Source: Micropterix aruncella (lineage: Eukaryota; Arthropoda; Insecta; Lepidoptera; Micropterigidae). Taken from it: 64,000 bases of DNA. The position numbers were made by a program, and so were the translations under genes. How positions within the stretch are numbered: position 1 is the first letter of the stretch; the number at the start of each line of letters is the position of its first letter. This document shows, piece by piece, positions 21,937 to 32,884 of this stretch. The notes below the pieces were generated by a model, which was given only the letters and a program-made list of their open reading frames with translations, was not told where the DNA came from and did no database searches. The stretch spans positions 6,608,952 through 6,672,951 of the forward strand of contig OX155976.1 of NCBI GenBank assembly GCA_944548615.1, read 5' to 3'.

Positions 21937-23766
21937 TTATTGTGAAAGGAAGTGCTTTTTCAATGATTGCTTAAAGGTGAACAGCGAGCTAGCGCCTCGA
22001 ATAGTTAAAGGAAGCTGATTCCACAGTCGAGCTGCATGTACGGAGAAGGAGTAGGAAAAAAAAGTGGTATTGTGTTTTGGGATACTTAGGATATTATTCT
22101 GACTTGAACGAAGTGGGAGACCATGACTTCCTAATCCGGTAAAAGCCTCGTTGAGGTAGGAGGGAGATGTAGGGTTGTGTAGGACATTATATAGAAGAAG
22201 TGAAAGGATATGCAAATTTCTCCGGTCCCGTATACGAAGCCATTGCAATTTTGATCGGTACTCGGAAACATGGTCATACTTCCTCAGATTGAATATGTAC
22301 CTTATGCAAACGTTCTGTAGGCGATCAAGTTTATCCAGTCTGTTTTCGGTGAGATCCAAATATGCAACATCGGCATAGTCTAGTAACGGCAGAAGCAGAC
22401 TTTGAATTATGGTTTGCTTAGTGCTTACAGGGAGGAATCTCTGCAACCTCCGAAGGCTATGAAAGCCATTATATATTCGCCTGCTTACTTCGTTGACTTG
22501 TGCTTGCCAAGAAAATGTCTCGTCCACGAGTATGCCTAAATTCTTTACAACTTTAGAATACCCAATGACGTTGCCCTCGATTTCTACTTGACGTAAAGAT
22601 GATAGAGAAATAGGAGACAGTAATTGTTGACTGCCAATTATAATTGATTGGGTCTTAGTAGGATTTAAGACAATGCCATGACTTTTAGCCCAAGAAGATA
22701 TATGGGCAAGAGCCGAGTTCATATCAAGTATGGCAGAGTCAATATCGTCCGGTTTTGTGTGGATATAAACTTGTAGATCATCAGCGTAAAGGTGATACGA
22801 GGTGGTAAGGTTCTCGGTTATGGGGCTGATAAATATAGAGAAGAGAAGAGGGGAAAGGACTCCTCCCTGGGGTACGCCGGCAGTAAGGTCGATCAGATCG
22901 GTGGAAGTGTCGGCTGATTTAACACACTGCCGGCGCCCCTTCAGATAAGAGTAAAACCACATTACTGCATCATCTGAGATTTTGAGAGTGTGCAACCGCT
23001 CCAGCAATAGATCAAAATCGACCGTATTAAATGCGCTACTGAAATCTAAGAGTGTGAGAATTGTGAGTTTTCTATTGTCCATAGCGCATCTAATGTCATC
23101 GGTGACTTTGACCAGAGCTGAGGTAGTGCTGTGACCAGGGCGAAAACCGGATTGGAGAGAATTAAGTAGTCCATGAGAGACAAGAAAGTGGTTTAGTTGG
23201 ATGTATGCGACGCGTTCTATAACCTTCGAGAAAATAGGCAATATAGAAATTGGCCTATAGTCTTTGGGCAGCAGAGGTGAAGATGTTTTAGGTAAGGCGA
23301 TGATAAAGGCCCGTTTCCAAAGAGTAGGGAAGCTACGATTTGTGAAAGAGAAGTTAATGATGTGAGTGAGAACTGAAAGAATTGGCTCAATAATTGGGCT
23401 GATAAGTGCAATATTTAAATTGTCGCACCCAGTCGCATTAGTTTGTATTTTTTTGATGATGCGTCGTAGTTCGTATGGCGTGGTGGCCGTGAAATTAAAT
23501 TGTGTGATAGGTGGTCTCACTCGTTGTCTAATGTTATGAATGGATGTTGATTTAATCAATGGGTCAATGCTTGACGGTTGGATGGCAAAGTGGGAATTTA
23601 GAGCATTGAGATCAACATCCAGGCTTGTAGAGCTGTTTTTGGACTTTCCCACACCAAAGGACTTAAGAAATTTCCAGGTGTTCTTGGGAGTAGAGTTTAG
23701 CAAAGTCCTGCATATGTAGGACCGTTTGGCACTTCTGCACAATTGGTTGCATCGATTTCTCTGCAA
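21937..23766 (-). CDS. Reverse transcriptase, intact 609-codon frame, CR1-like LINE
   Basis: Would copy LINE RNA at the nicked target. Motifs in order: KDYRPIS (168-174), QSGFRPGHSTTSAL (205-218), LLDFSSAFNTVD with catalytic Asp 241, AGVPQGGVLSPLLF (about 296-309), YHLYADDLQVY with YADD 327-330, KNLGILVDETFSW, and the C-terminal RLQNVCIRYIFNLRKYDHVS region shared with 28825-29319. Jockey superfamily, CR1-like by its motifs; clade not settled. The first Met is only the first in this frame: coding sense continues upstream (TEELWKAYKLQRNRCNQ), so the N-terminal endonuclease half is missing and the protein alone would not insert. Confidence 0.9.
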   Translation of the reverse strand: MQRNRCNQLCRSAKRSYICRTLLNSTPKNTWKFLKSFGVGKSKNSSTSLDVDLNALNSHFAIQPSSIDPLIKSTSIHNIRQRVRPPITQFNFTATTPYELRRIIKKIQTNATGCDNLNIALISPIIEPILSVLTHIINFSFTNRSFPTLWKRAFIIALPKTSSPLLPKDYRPISILPIFSKVIERVAYIQLNHFLVSHGLLNSLQSGFRPGHSTTSALVKVTDDIRCAMDNRKLTILTLLDFSSAFNTVDFDLLLERLHTLKISDDAVMWFYSYLKGRRQCVKSADTSTDLIDLTAGVPQGGVLSPLLFSIFISPITENLTTSYHLYADDLQVYIHTKPDDIDSAILDMNSALAHISSWAKSHGIVLNPTKTQSIIIGSQQLLSPISLSSLRQVEIEGNVIGYSKVVKNLGILVDETFSWQAQVNEVSRRIYNGFHSLRRLQRFLPVSTKQTIIQSLLLPLLDYADVAYLDLTENRLDKLDRLQNVCIRYIFNLRKYDHVSEYRSKLQWLRIRDRRNLHILSLLLYNVLHNPTSPSYLNEAFTGLGSHGLPLRSSQNNILSIPKHNTTFFSYSFSVHAARLWNQLPLTIRGASSLFTFKQSLKKHFLSQ

Positions 23767-24610
23767 TTTATAAGCTTTCCATAGTTCTTCTGTTTTTTGC
23801 CGTTTAAATTTTATTTTATTTTATGTTATTTTATATTATTTTATTTTATGAGCTGTTCACCCAGGATCGGATAGCCGATGGTCGTTTCAAGAGCAGTCGC
23901 CGTAAGGTCCGCAACCAACCCCGCTATATAGGAAACAGTACTGCTTCCAGACTCCCCCGACTGTTAGTCAGAGTGACAGTCGATTGGCTTACGCCGCACG
24001 ATGCGCAGACCATCCAGGAGTGCCAGAAGGTTGATTCCCAGGGGAAACTGGCCATAAGGCCAGAGTCCTACCCAGGCTCGCATTTCATGCGTGGAGGCCG
24101 TCGGATAGGTGTTGACCCGTGAGTGTGACCAACCCTGAACAGAATGGGTCTTCGTGGCCAACTCAGCAAGGGCCCATTAACCCCCAATTAAACATACCGG
24201 TCGACAGCTTCAATAGTCTCGTTCCCAACATCTACCGGTATGGGTGCGACATGGGCATTCGACATGATTTTTGTCTTACCCATGTACAGTTTTAGACTTT
24301 AGACCCACCTGTTAGGGAGACCGTATTGAGGTCTCTGAGCATTGTGTCAAGGTTGTCCATCGAATCCGCCATGATAACCACATCATCGGCGAATCGGAGG
24401 TGAGTGATGTATTCGCCATTGATGTTGATGCCATATCCGTCGCAGTTTAAAAGCTTTAAAATATCCTCCAAGGCAGAGGTGAACAGTTACGGAGAAATAA
24501 CGTCTCCCTGTCACACCCCCTTTGTAATTGGATTGGATTTATGGCATGATCCTGGAGTCGGATACACATCGTGGCCTTGTTATACAAACAATTCAACAAA
24601 ATGATTAATC

Positions 24611-24809
24611 TTCTCTTATGTTCAATATGGCGGCGTTCGTAGTATGGCCACACGAGTACTCCTGTGGTATGGCTGTATGCACGTGGTCAGTATCGGTGGT
24701 GCGTGTGGAAGGAGGGGGGGGGGGGGGATTGAAGTCAGCACTGACGCGACAGCGCTGTACTGACTTAAAATCAATTTTTCAAGATGACAGTACCGGGTCA
24801 GCGCTGACT
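24611..24809. other. Unassigned spacer
   Basis: Starts with a block shared with 5826-5850 (ATGTTCAATATGGCG) and holds a G run at about 24714-24727. No gene seen. Confidence 0.35.
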
Positions 24810-26290
24810 CGTTTTAAGATATAATACACGGCAATAAACATGTTTCAACAAGGATTACGTATATAACTCGGACTGTGGCCCATACGTATGAATTAAAATG
24901 GGTGACGGTGTTGGCTTGACGGTAGTTGCCGCATCGTAATGTTAAAACAGTTATTTCATCACGTCGCGACCTTGGGAGCTCGCTTCTAACATGACAGCAT
25001 GTAGTAGTATATGTAGTAGGGGGTAGAAACCGGAAGAATCTTCCTCCATGTCGCCGTTCGTCTACCCCTCACGCGATACCCTTCTGCTACACGTGAGGTA
25101 GTCGATGCATGACATCCCGGGCAGATAAAACGACCCATGTCGTTAGAACTGCCCGGGTGGTGGACGGTATTTCTTCTCCCTCCTGTCACCGCATAGCCTA
25201 AGAAAGTATATAATAGTATACGTACGGTTATAGTCGCGGGCATGAATCATATTGAAACTGTATACTGTATTTCCGTATTAACCGTACGGAAAATGTGGAT
25301 ACATAATATCGAGTAATGGAGTTCCAACAAATTACCATTGAAACATCGTTATCTATACTAATTTACTAATATTATAAAGAGGTAAAGTTTGTGACGTTGA
25401 AGGAAGTAATCTCTGGATCTACTGAACCGATTTTGACAATTCTTTTACCAATAGAAAGTCACGTTATTCGTGAGTGTCTTTTCAAAAAATGAAAAGACTT
25501 TTTCGTGGTAGTCGGATTTGAAAAGTAAGTCGGAGAAAAAACGGTCGAAAGAAAATGTTTCTAACTAACGCTGCCTTAACCATGAGAGATATATGATTAA
25601 GTCCTAGAGAAAAGTTGTAGAGTTTGATAGTGCCTACAAAAAAGTCAGGGACAGCATATGTATAACTTTTATATTGAAGTCACAAAAAGTAGTATTTTAT
25701 ATTTAAAAAATAATTTAAATTTTTAGGTCATGTTTATTGGTCGTATTATCAACAATTATGAATTCTTATCAAAATAAGTAAATTTATCGTATCAATTGTT
25801 TAAAACAAAAGACTTTTCCCTTTTACTGCATAAATAGTTAAAGAGATAATACGACATAGGTATGGAACCGCGACCGTGTCGTAATCTATCTATACTAATA
25901 TTATTAAGAGGTAAAGTTTGTGATGTTGTAGGATCTGAACAGATTCTTTTACCAATAGAAAGCCACGTTATTTGTGAGTGTTAAATATAGTTAAAGAGAT
26001 AATGCGCTCACAAATAAGACACTCACAAGAAGACACTCACAAATAGCGGCATTATAGTCAAATTAGCATGCAAATACATACATACATATGCAGTAAAAAT
26101 ATAACCCTTCTTTTGGCAGTCAGGAAATAAATCATAGCACTCAGTACTAACCGAACCACACTCATAATTTCATCACAGGTAAAAAGTTTTGCCGCCCAAC
26201 GAAGTGGGCACGGGTCAGCTAGTTCTGTATAAAACCGTAATAACAATATTGTAAAGTACGAATCGATCCAATATTTTTCTCAGTGCTTTC
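24810..26290 (+). mobile_element. Family T element, copy 1, split by a Helitron
   Basis: Outer parts 24810-25351 and 26223-26290. Blocks CAACAAGGATTACGTATATA, CTCGCTTCTAACATGACA and ATGGAGTTCCAACAAATTAC match copy 2 (30655-32500). It ends ATCCAATATTTTTCTCAGTG; the complement of that end, CACTGAGAAAAATAT, starts copy 2, so ends are inverted repeats. Noncoding; the left end is decayed. Confidence 0.7.
25352..26222 (+). mobile_element. Helitron HelA inserted in family T, composite
   Basis: Begins TCTATACTAATTTACTAATA after A25351 and ends GGGTCAGCTAG before T26223. The hairpin GCCCAACGAAGTGGGC precedes the end. A second 5' start, TCTATACTAATATTATTAAG, lies at about 25892, followed by a shorter body, so the unit is a 5' part of one copy joined to a complete short copy. 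No protein. Confidence 0.8.
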
Positions 26291-26809
26291 TAGTGCTTTC
26301 CTGAGAAAGACGTTACTTTCAACCAAAGAATACAAGCCCAGCCCCGTATCCAAAAAGACAATTAAACGCGCCTATCAGCCTCGCTGGCTCCCGGAACATT
26401 TCCAAGATTTAATGTGCTCATTAAACTTGGGCCAAGTCGAAAACGCTGAATAATTTAACAACTTATAAATTGACGCCGCGCGCGCGATTTTGATAGGTAT
26501 AAAACGCCGAACGTTTCGCTGTGGACTTTCCTGAGGGTGAAATTATTAAATTTTAAATCTGTGTTTCATTTATGCATATATAAATCAGAGAGAGAGAGAG
26601 ATGACGAGGGGAAAGTGGGCACTGAATGTTTGAGATGTTGCATTAATATTTATGAGAAGAAAAATATTCTTGACGTCGGTACAATCAAGTACCAATAATA
26701 GGCACATACACCCTCACAAATATATTGCTAACGTTTCACTGGTTTACGTCGTAAAGGAGCATGGTTATTTTTGTATGAAAGGTGTACCCAGAGTGTACCA
26801 ACTTCTTCT
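26291..26809. other. Unassigned stretch
   Basis: No repeat partner or gene found. A short GA run lies at about 26587-26601. Confidence 0.35.
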
Positions 26810-27110
26810 TTAAGTGCCATCTCCTATCTGAGTTAGGCGGTCATTATGGCCACTTGTACCCGTGATGTTGCAGCGAGGAACAACAGTGTGTTCTTCTTCG
26901 GCCAGGTCTTCTTTGGCATTCTATCTTTCCTTGCAGGATTAATTGGAGAAGGTGGTATTTGTTACCACGGATTATGTGGCCCATGTACTGTAATTTCCTT
27001 CTCTTTATGGTCTTCAGTAATTCCAGTCCTTTAGGAATTCTTTGCAGCACCGTCTCATATCTGACTATCCGTCCAAGATATTTTCAGTATTCTCCTGTAA
27101 AACCACTTTT
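26810..27110 (-). pseudogene. RTE-type LINE, C-terminal fragment
   Basis: Minus strand: GLELLKTIKRRKLQYMGHII, RGNKYHLLQLILQGKIECQR and RPGRRRTHCCSSLQ. The order of TIKxRKLxYxGHI then LLQLILQGK and PGRRR is the C-terminal part of RTE-group reverse transcriptases. The upstream part carries stops. A different RTE lineage from 20814-24610 by sequence. 27111-27880 holds only imperfect AGGT/AAGT repeats (27420-27490). Confidence 0.75.
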
Positions 27111-27880
27111 AGAGAGCTTCTAACCTTTAACGCAAAGTCTGGGTTAGTGTCCACGCTTCTACCGTAGTAAAATAAGAACAGTATAACATCTCCATAGTAC
27201 GCACCGATTTTGCACTCATACAAGCGCCAGTTGTCCGTACGCTACCAGTCCATAGATTCTCGGGCGCCTCGGTGCTAGCCAGTCAAGGTTGTCGCGCGAC
27301 AGCTACGTATACAAAAGTGGTTTTTTTTCTGTACAGGCTGTAATGCAACCAATCAGAAATACATTTACGAGTATTTACATTTACGTTACGAAATTACATT
27401 TACGAGGTAACGTTTCTTGTTCATTTGCGTAGGTATGTGTCTAGGTAAGTAAGTGCATAGGTATGTAAGTGCGTAGGTAGGTAGGTAGATGCGTTTTTGT
27501 TAAGTATCTACTTTAACTTACTAAAATGTAGGTATTTTGAACACATGCAACAAGTGATGAATACTGTCACACAAAGTCAGCAGTAACTTATATATTCTGT
27601 TACAGTACAATTTTGGGAACCGACTCTTGATCTATAAACCAAAAATACATAAACGTACATAATAATTATAAAGAATTGCATTTCTGCTTTAAAGGGATCA
27701 CAACTTGTCAATTGTGTATTTGTTGTGGCAACCCTGGTGGTTCGGCGAAGCGTAGGTACTAATTTCGAAAACGGGCTCGAGATGTCCTACTGATGTTATT
27801 TTACTATGCTTCTACTCCGTACAAGAGGATTGAAAATATGCAACAACGGTCCAGGCAACAACTAGGGACTCATAACAATT

Positions 27881-28680
27881 TATTTATTTATTTATTTATA
27901 ACGTACAAGAACAAAAAAATACAAGGACATGCATACTGTTGTACATGAGGAATAATTAAGAACAAACATTATAATAGCGAAAAACATAGCTCTATGGATA
28001 TAAATATGCTAGCATATCCGAATGAGGCGAAATCGCACAACCAACTAGACCTAGAAGGTCTGTCTCTGGCTGTGCTGTGTTATACCAACTGTATTTTTGT
28101 AACTCGCGAACTGACGAAGGTGATCAATTTTAAATATTTCTAAATCTAACAAATGTGTTGTTTACACAAATTAAAGTAAAATTTAAAGTAGAAAAAAAAA
28201 TATATATGTATGCAATTAAGGGCTAAAAATAAAGTAAACTTTACATTATATACAATAAATTTAAGTGGAAAATAAGTAATAATATATACAAATATATGAA
28301 TAAACACTACATTCTAGTATATATGTTTAAGAAAATGATATGTAATATTGCACAATTTTACAAATACATATTTTTTTAAATATTCACCCTACAGTATTAA
28401 TAAGGTCTTTAGTTTTTGAACGCCCAATATCTAGAAGCCAGTTTTTTACTTTACCTTTAAAAGTTACATAATTTTTCACGTTTTTCGTGGTTTCACATAG
28501 TGAGTTATAAACTTTCGGGGCGATAAAAAAACATTGTCTTCGGGCAAATGTGCTTTTAACCTTTGGAATTGTGAAAAATTCCTTCATTACACAAGCATTA
28601 TGAATTGTGCTTGTGTAATGAAGTAATAATACCAAAGTTCAACTCATTAATCCATGTCCTATTAGGAATATACACATCCA
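27881..28680 (-). mobile_element. 5'-truncated LINE with C-terminal coding remnant
   Basis: Tail of TTTA repeats at 27882-27900 and a long AT-rich UTR. The frame 28384-28635 has ARRQCFFIAPKVYNSLCETT, resembling the C-terminus at 4039-4377 (FNKMN region). A stop lies just upstream. Catalytic domains missing. Confidence 0.65.
28582..28623. repeat. Perfect 16-bp inverted repeat inside the LINE frame
   Basis: CTTCATTACACAAGCA at 28582-28597 pairs with TGCTTGTGTAATGAAG at 28608-28623, loop 10 bases. It falls where the protein similarity begins, so it may be a fold-back made during 5' truncation. Confidence 0.8.
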
Positions 28681-28824
28681 AAGTTTTGTATATCTGGATG
28701 ATTTTGTAAAATAAACTAGTTATTAGATCTTGTTAAATATTGTTTACTATGTAAATAGGGTTTATTATACGTCGTTATTTGAATCAACAGTTTAAGTCTC
28801 CGGCGGCTTCAAAGATTTCTCCCC

Positions 28825-29319
28825 ATGTCACATAAAGAAATGATTGTGTCCACACTCTTAACGCCTATACTTGACTACGGTGATGTTTGTTATATAGATG
28901 CCAGTGAGGTTGTTTTGAATAAGCTGGAGCGTCTGCAAAATATCTTACTCAGGTATGTTTTTAATTTGCGAAAGTTCGACCACGTTAGCTGCTTTCGTGA
29001 GCAACTGCATTGGCTTCCTATTCGCAATAGAAGAAATTTTCATACGTTATCGCTACTCTACAACATACTCAATAACCCCACTTCACCCTCCTATCTAAAG
29101 GAGAATTTCCACCCTTTGGGAGGCCACGGTCTTCCACTTCGATCAAGCAGGGATAACACACTCGCCATTCCGATACATCATTCTTCTGTTTACACGCACT
29201 CTTTTACAGTCTATTCTGCTCGTTTATGGAATCAGCTCCCTCACTCTATCAGGCATGCACCTTCGCTGCATACTTTCAAAAAATTGTTGAAGAAACATCT
29301 ATTTTTACACAGCCACTAA
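28825..29319 (+). pseudogene. C-terminal region of CR1-like reverse transcriptase
   Basis: 164 codons: LDYGDVCYIDASEVVLNKLE, RLQNILLRYVFNLRKFDHVS, LGGHGLPLRSS, SARLWNQLP. These align with residues of about 440-609 in the intact frame 21937-23766. The region follows the RT thumb; its role in the family is not well defined. No catalytic residues. The Met is internal. Confidence 0.85.
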
Positions 29320-29478
29320 CCACTAACCTTGTCCTCTCCTTTATCCATCCCTGGGCAACCTTAGCATAAGTTACTGACATGTATCTGTATAAGTTTATTT
29401 TAAATGTAACTTTACTACTTCTTTGTGTATTGTACGGTGAAAATTAGGAATTATTTTATCAAATGGTTGACTGTAAGA

Positions 29479-29494
29479 TATCGCTATAGCGATA
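29479..29494 (+). promoter_or_regulatory. 3' UTR stem, second identical copy
   Basis: TATCGCTATAGCGATA followed by AGTCCGCC, same as 7879-7894, in the 3' UTR of the LINE 28790-29592. Confidence 0.6.
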
Positions 29495-30730
29495 AGTCCG
29501 CCATTTGTGCATAAATTGTCTTTTTTATATAACCAGCGTAATATTCATTAAGTTATGTTTTTATAGCACAATAAAGTTATTCTATTCTAATCTATTATTC
29601 TATACTAAAATACAATCATAAAGCAAAAATCAAGCAAGTTCAGTATCAGAGGCAAAAATAAAAACGAAATCACATAAAAACAGAACACCCTAACGTTAAA
29701 CGAAGGAGTGACAACGGCAATTCGCAAAATCTTACCTTTGCAGGTATCTGACTATCAGGTATCTGAGAGATACTCATGATCTATCTATACTAGGTATCTG
29801 ATCTATCAGGTATCAGATATCTAGCAGGTTGAGTATCTATCTCAGTCTCGCTTATTTACTGTGATCTTTATCCATAAACTTTTTTAAACAACCCAAACGT
29901 AAAATAAATGAACGACGTCATCGTGCGACAATCATTCAAATGTATGGCGGTATTTAAATATTATTAGTGTAGCTTGTATGTGAAATATTTCAAATAAAAA
30001 TTCAGAATGTGATTTTGGCCCAACGAGGCATGTTTATGCCAAATTTCAAGGCTCTTAGGTTCAATATTCAAGATTGCATGATTGCAATCTTTTCAACTCT
30101 TGCGATGACCAAATGATGGCTGCATACCGAACTTCAACTTCATCAGAATAAGCATTTGGGCGTTATCGTACACATATACATACAGGCACACACAAACAGA
30201 CAGACAGACGCAATCTGGTCTTAATCGTCTTAAAGGGGCTGAAAATGGTTACTTCCGTTTTTACAACGATTTTATTTTGCGCGTTCACAATACTTTCCCT
30301 TCTGGTCGGTTGGTGGACAGGGAAAGTAAATCTTCTAAAGTGGGTACGTAATTACTAATTCTGTTTCCGAGGTCCCTCCGACAATTGCCTCGATATACTG
30401 TAAAAGTGTAAATAAACCAGCAATTTTATTCTATCGCGTTATTTCTCCATACAATTCAACCTACATACAAATTAGCCGACATTATACACCGATTATTTCA
30501 GAAAGCGTCGGATATGATGCTAATAACAGTTCGACGGGATGAAATTAGAATATAAGGAGGGGGGGGGGGTGTGAAGGGGGGCAGGTGTGCCGACAAAATA
30601 AAGGGCATTCAAAAAGCTTTGCGTTTCGTTTGCTTTAACCCTAAACTAGGTAGGACACACTGAGAAAAACATAACTCCGTAATAAACGGAAATAACAGGG
30701 ATTACGTATATAACATGGACTGTGGTACAT

Positions 30731-31445
30731 TTTTTATTTTATTTTATTTATTATTTTTTATTTATTCTTAAGGATAACTTACAGCCAATAATTTTGTAGT
30801 GAACAAAAATAGGAAGCTTAGAGCCATTTACAAGTTACCACTGATAATGACAATAATAATAACGTGAAATTAAGCATAAAGCAGATATTAAACAAGAAGA
30901 TACTAAATTGTACAGTAGAAAACATGTTGACATAAACAAGAGTGTAATAAAAGAAGAAAATGCTAAGCCTGGTCATCACAAAATCGCCCTTCAACCTGTT
31001 TTCTTATAGTATCTATATTCGTGAAAAAGAGGTCAATATCAATGTCAGCATTCAGGGTGTTGAAAGTTTCGCATACCCTTATAAAATAAGAATTACGCCT
31101 GTATTTTGTTTTAAAGTCAGGTACAAGAAGGAGTGCCCTATTTCTAAGTGCCCGGCTAGGAGTGGGGAGAGATATTTTAGATAGTAGTTCAGGACAATGA
31201 ATCGAGCCATTTAAAATTCGTAGTAAAAGTGAGATGTCAGCTATGTTTCTTCGCAAAGCCAATGGCAGCAAATGATGGCGGATACAACGAGAATAGTAGT
31301 CTGGATCACGTATACGACATTTACATGCGAATGAATTAACGTGACGCGTATCAGTGTTGGCGTGACGGTATTTTCCATGTGTCGGGCATGTTGTGGAACC
31401 ATTCCAGTAATGATACGGCAATACGCTGTATTGTAGCATTTATAC
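30731..31445 (-). mobile_element. 5'-truncated jockey-type LINE inside family T
   Basis: Tail of ATTTT/ATTT units at 30731-30765. The frame 30963-31439 reads LALRRNIADISLLLRILNGS, then LSKISLPTPSRALRNRALLL and ends with a stop at 30963. Same C-terminal type as 1310-1585 and 48935-49234. RT core lost. 5' end near 31445. Confidence 0.75.
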
Positions 31446-31846
31446 ATACAGATTGGGAATGTATACTGCCGTAATTAAGTAACATACATATTTTAATGTA
31501 CTTACAAAATGACATCTGGATGAATCAGCATTATTTGTAGATGTATCAGTACTTACGTAGCTCACAGCAACTTAGAAAAATGTTACATTTTAATATTGCC
31601 GTCTCTTTCTGAAACGATGACCCAACAAAACGTTATGTTATTTCATTACGTCGCTACCTCGAGATTTTGCTTCTAACATGACATCATGTCGTTTTATACG
31701 TGAGGTCTCGGAACATGCATCATGTTGAAGCTACAGTATACTGTTTGTTTCGTAATAACCGCAAGGAAAATGTTGATGCATATAATTGAGTAGTGGAGTT
31801 TCAACAAAATTCCTTGTAATTCAACAAAATTACGATTGGAAAATTA

Positions 31847-32431
31847 TCTATCTATATATAAAAAAAATGAATCGCCGCGCGTTAGTCTCGCAGGATCTCG
31901 GAAATGACTCGACCGATTTGAATTATTTGTTTTGTTTTGTTTGCCTCGATTCAGGGGTGGTTTACAAAAAAAAATATTTAGGAAAAACTCAAAGAAACAA
32001 CTGAAAATAGAAAAAAACGGAATTGGTCATTTTGGGAAATAGGCCACTTTCAATAGATGGCGTTCGCGGCGATCCTATTGTTTGACAGCTGCGCCATCCA
32101 TAACTTATTCATTCCGTGCGATTGTGTAAAATTTCAAAAAGTCGAAGAGTCGAAAAAGTCAAGAGTCAAAAAAGTAAGAAAAGTCAAAAAAGTTGAAAAC
32201 GTCAAAAAAATCCGAAAAGCATTTATATTTCATCATGTAAATTAAATACATTGAATTTTATTACAAACGATATTCATTTAATCACCAAACGAAACTCAAA
32301 CCGTACATGATTCGGCCATATTATAGATTTCAATGAATTGGATTTGGAAGGTTGATTAGGATCAATAAACGCTTATGAAGAGTTATAATCAAATCAATTT
32401 TAGGTGGTACGAAGTTCACCGGGTCATCTAG
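31847..32431 (+). mobile_element. Helitron (family HelB) inside family T
   Basis: Begins TCTATCTATATATAAAAAAA after A31846, ends GTTCACCGGGTCATCTAG before T32432. Its end resembles the Helitron 40160-40730, not HelA. Early part TCTCGGAAATGACTCGACCG is shared in spirit with that element. 585 bp, no protein. A Lys-rich 62-codon frame (32057-32245) is low complexity. Confidence 0.75.
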
Positions 32432-32500
32432 TTTTGTATAAAACCGTAATAACACAGTGGTAATGTAATAAGAGATCCAATATTATTCTCTGTGCAGCCA

Positions 32501-32884
32501 TACACATTTTTCGCCTAATGCGTGTCACCAGCAGCCCTATTATAATTGCCCTCGCGATCTAATCGCTTTTGGAGAATTAAACTCAAGAATCGCTTAAACA
32601 CATTCATTACCAGAGACCCACTCAATGCTTTATGATTAAAATCAATGAATGGTCCATCAAGTTACATATTACCGTAAGTACAGAGCAGTAATACTACTAC
32701 CGACAAATATGGAGGCGATTCCAGCTTTTCCCCTTCTCCCACCCCTTCGTAAATCGAAAGCGGTGCGTCTGGAATCTTCCCCACGTGATACGACCCAACC
32801 ACGGGGAATTCCCGTCGGCAATACTACCATCAAGGGGTTTCCCTGCCACTCAAGCTACAGAACGAACGGTCAAAATAGTCACGG
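32501..32884. other. Unassigned stretch
   Basis: A 94-codon frame at 32649-32933 runs into the G element at its end and has no recognisable domain. No repeat partner seen. Confidence 0.35.

Larger units (their letters stand above)
21545..23851 (-). mobile_element. CR1-like LINE, innermost and youngest layer
   Basis: 5'-truncated non-LTR element of about 2.3 kb. The 3' tail (left) is built from ATTTC and ATTCATT units behind AATAAAGAG. The 3' UTR has the stem 21622-21642. The 5' side ends in an ATTTT-rich run (23805-23850). Direct repeat GCTGTT flanks it (21539-21544 and 23852-23857). Its reverse transcriptase frame is uninterrupted, which marks a recent insertion. The apurinic endonuclease and ORF1 are absent. 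Confidence 0.9.
21221..24185 (-). mobile_element. Family G element, B subtype, middle layer of the nest
   Basis: Pieces 21221-21544 and 23852-24185 join into one B element of about 650 bp: start GGGGGTTAATGGGCCCTTGC, end TAGTCGACAACCCTAGTTG. It lies in the RTE LINE with flanks AAATAAACA (21212-21220) and AATTAAACA (24186-24194), a 9-bp TSD with one change. It is itself split by the CR1-like LINE. Confidence 0.8.
20814..24610 (-). mobile_element. RTE-type LINE, outer layer of a three-level nest
   Basis: Two separated pieces of one reverse transcriptase. Right piece (24186-24610): a stop-containing frame with the RT region before and after HLRFADDVVIMADSMDNL, where FADD is the catalytic box. 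Left piece (20814-21220): YLGQTIQLGRLNF then TYGTETWWLTIGLIHKLKV and RAMLGVSRRDRIRNKEIRR. The reading frame jumps from VDRYV at 24200 to VYLGQ at 21217, i.e. across the inserted G element. Frameshifts and stops show it was dead. 5' part missing. Confidence 0.9.
28790..29592 (+). mobile_element. CR1-like LINE 3' fragment, best-preserved C-terminus
   Basis: 5'-truncated at about 28790. Codes SLRRLQRFLPMSHKEMIV and onward without a break to the stop at 29319. UTR has the palindrome 29479-29494 and ends AATAAAGTTATTCTATTCTA. Gives the intact reference for the split copy at 7330-8645. 29593-30654 has no gene; 29740-29850 has recurring CAGGTATCTG. Confidence 0.85.
30655..32500 (+). mobile_element. 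Family T element, copy 2, split by a LINE and a Helitron
   Basis: Starts CACTGAGAAAAACATAACTC (about 30659) and ends near 32500 at TATTCTCTGTG, forming imperfect terminal inverted repeats beginning CAC. Host parts: 30655-30730, 31446-31846, 32432-32500. Without inserts it is about 550 bp and noncoding. The superfamily is open: CAC ends occur in several DNA transposon groups, and no clear TSD was found. Confidence 0.65.

Noticed and set aside
32057..32245. Lys-rich 62-codon frame
   Set aside because: Made of imperfect AAAGTCAAA repeats inside a noncoding Helitron.
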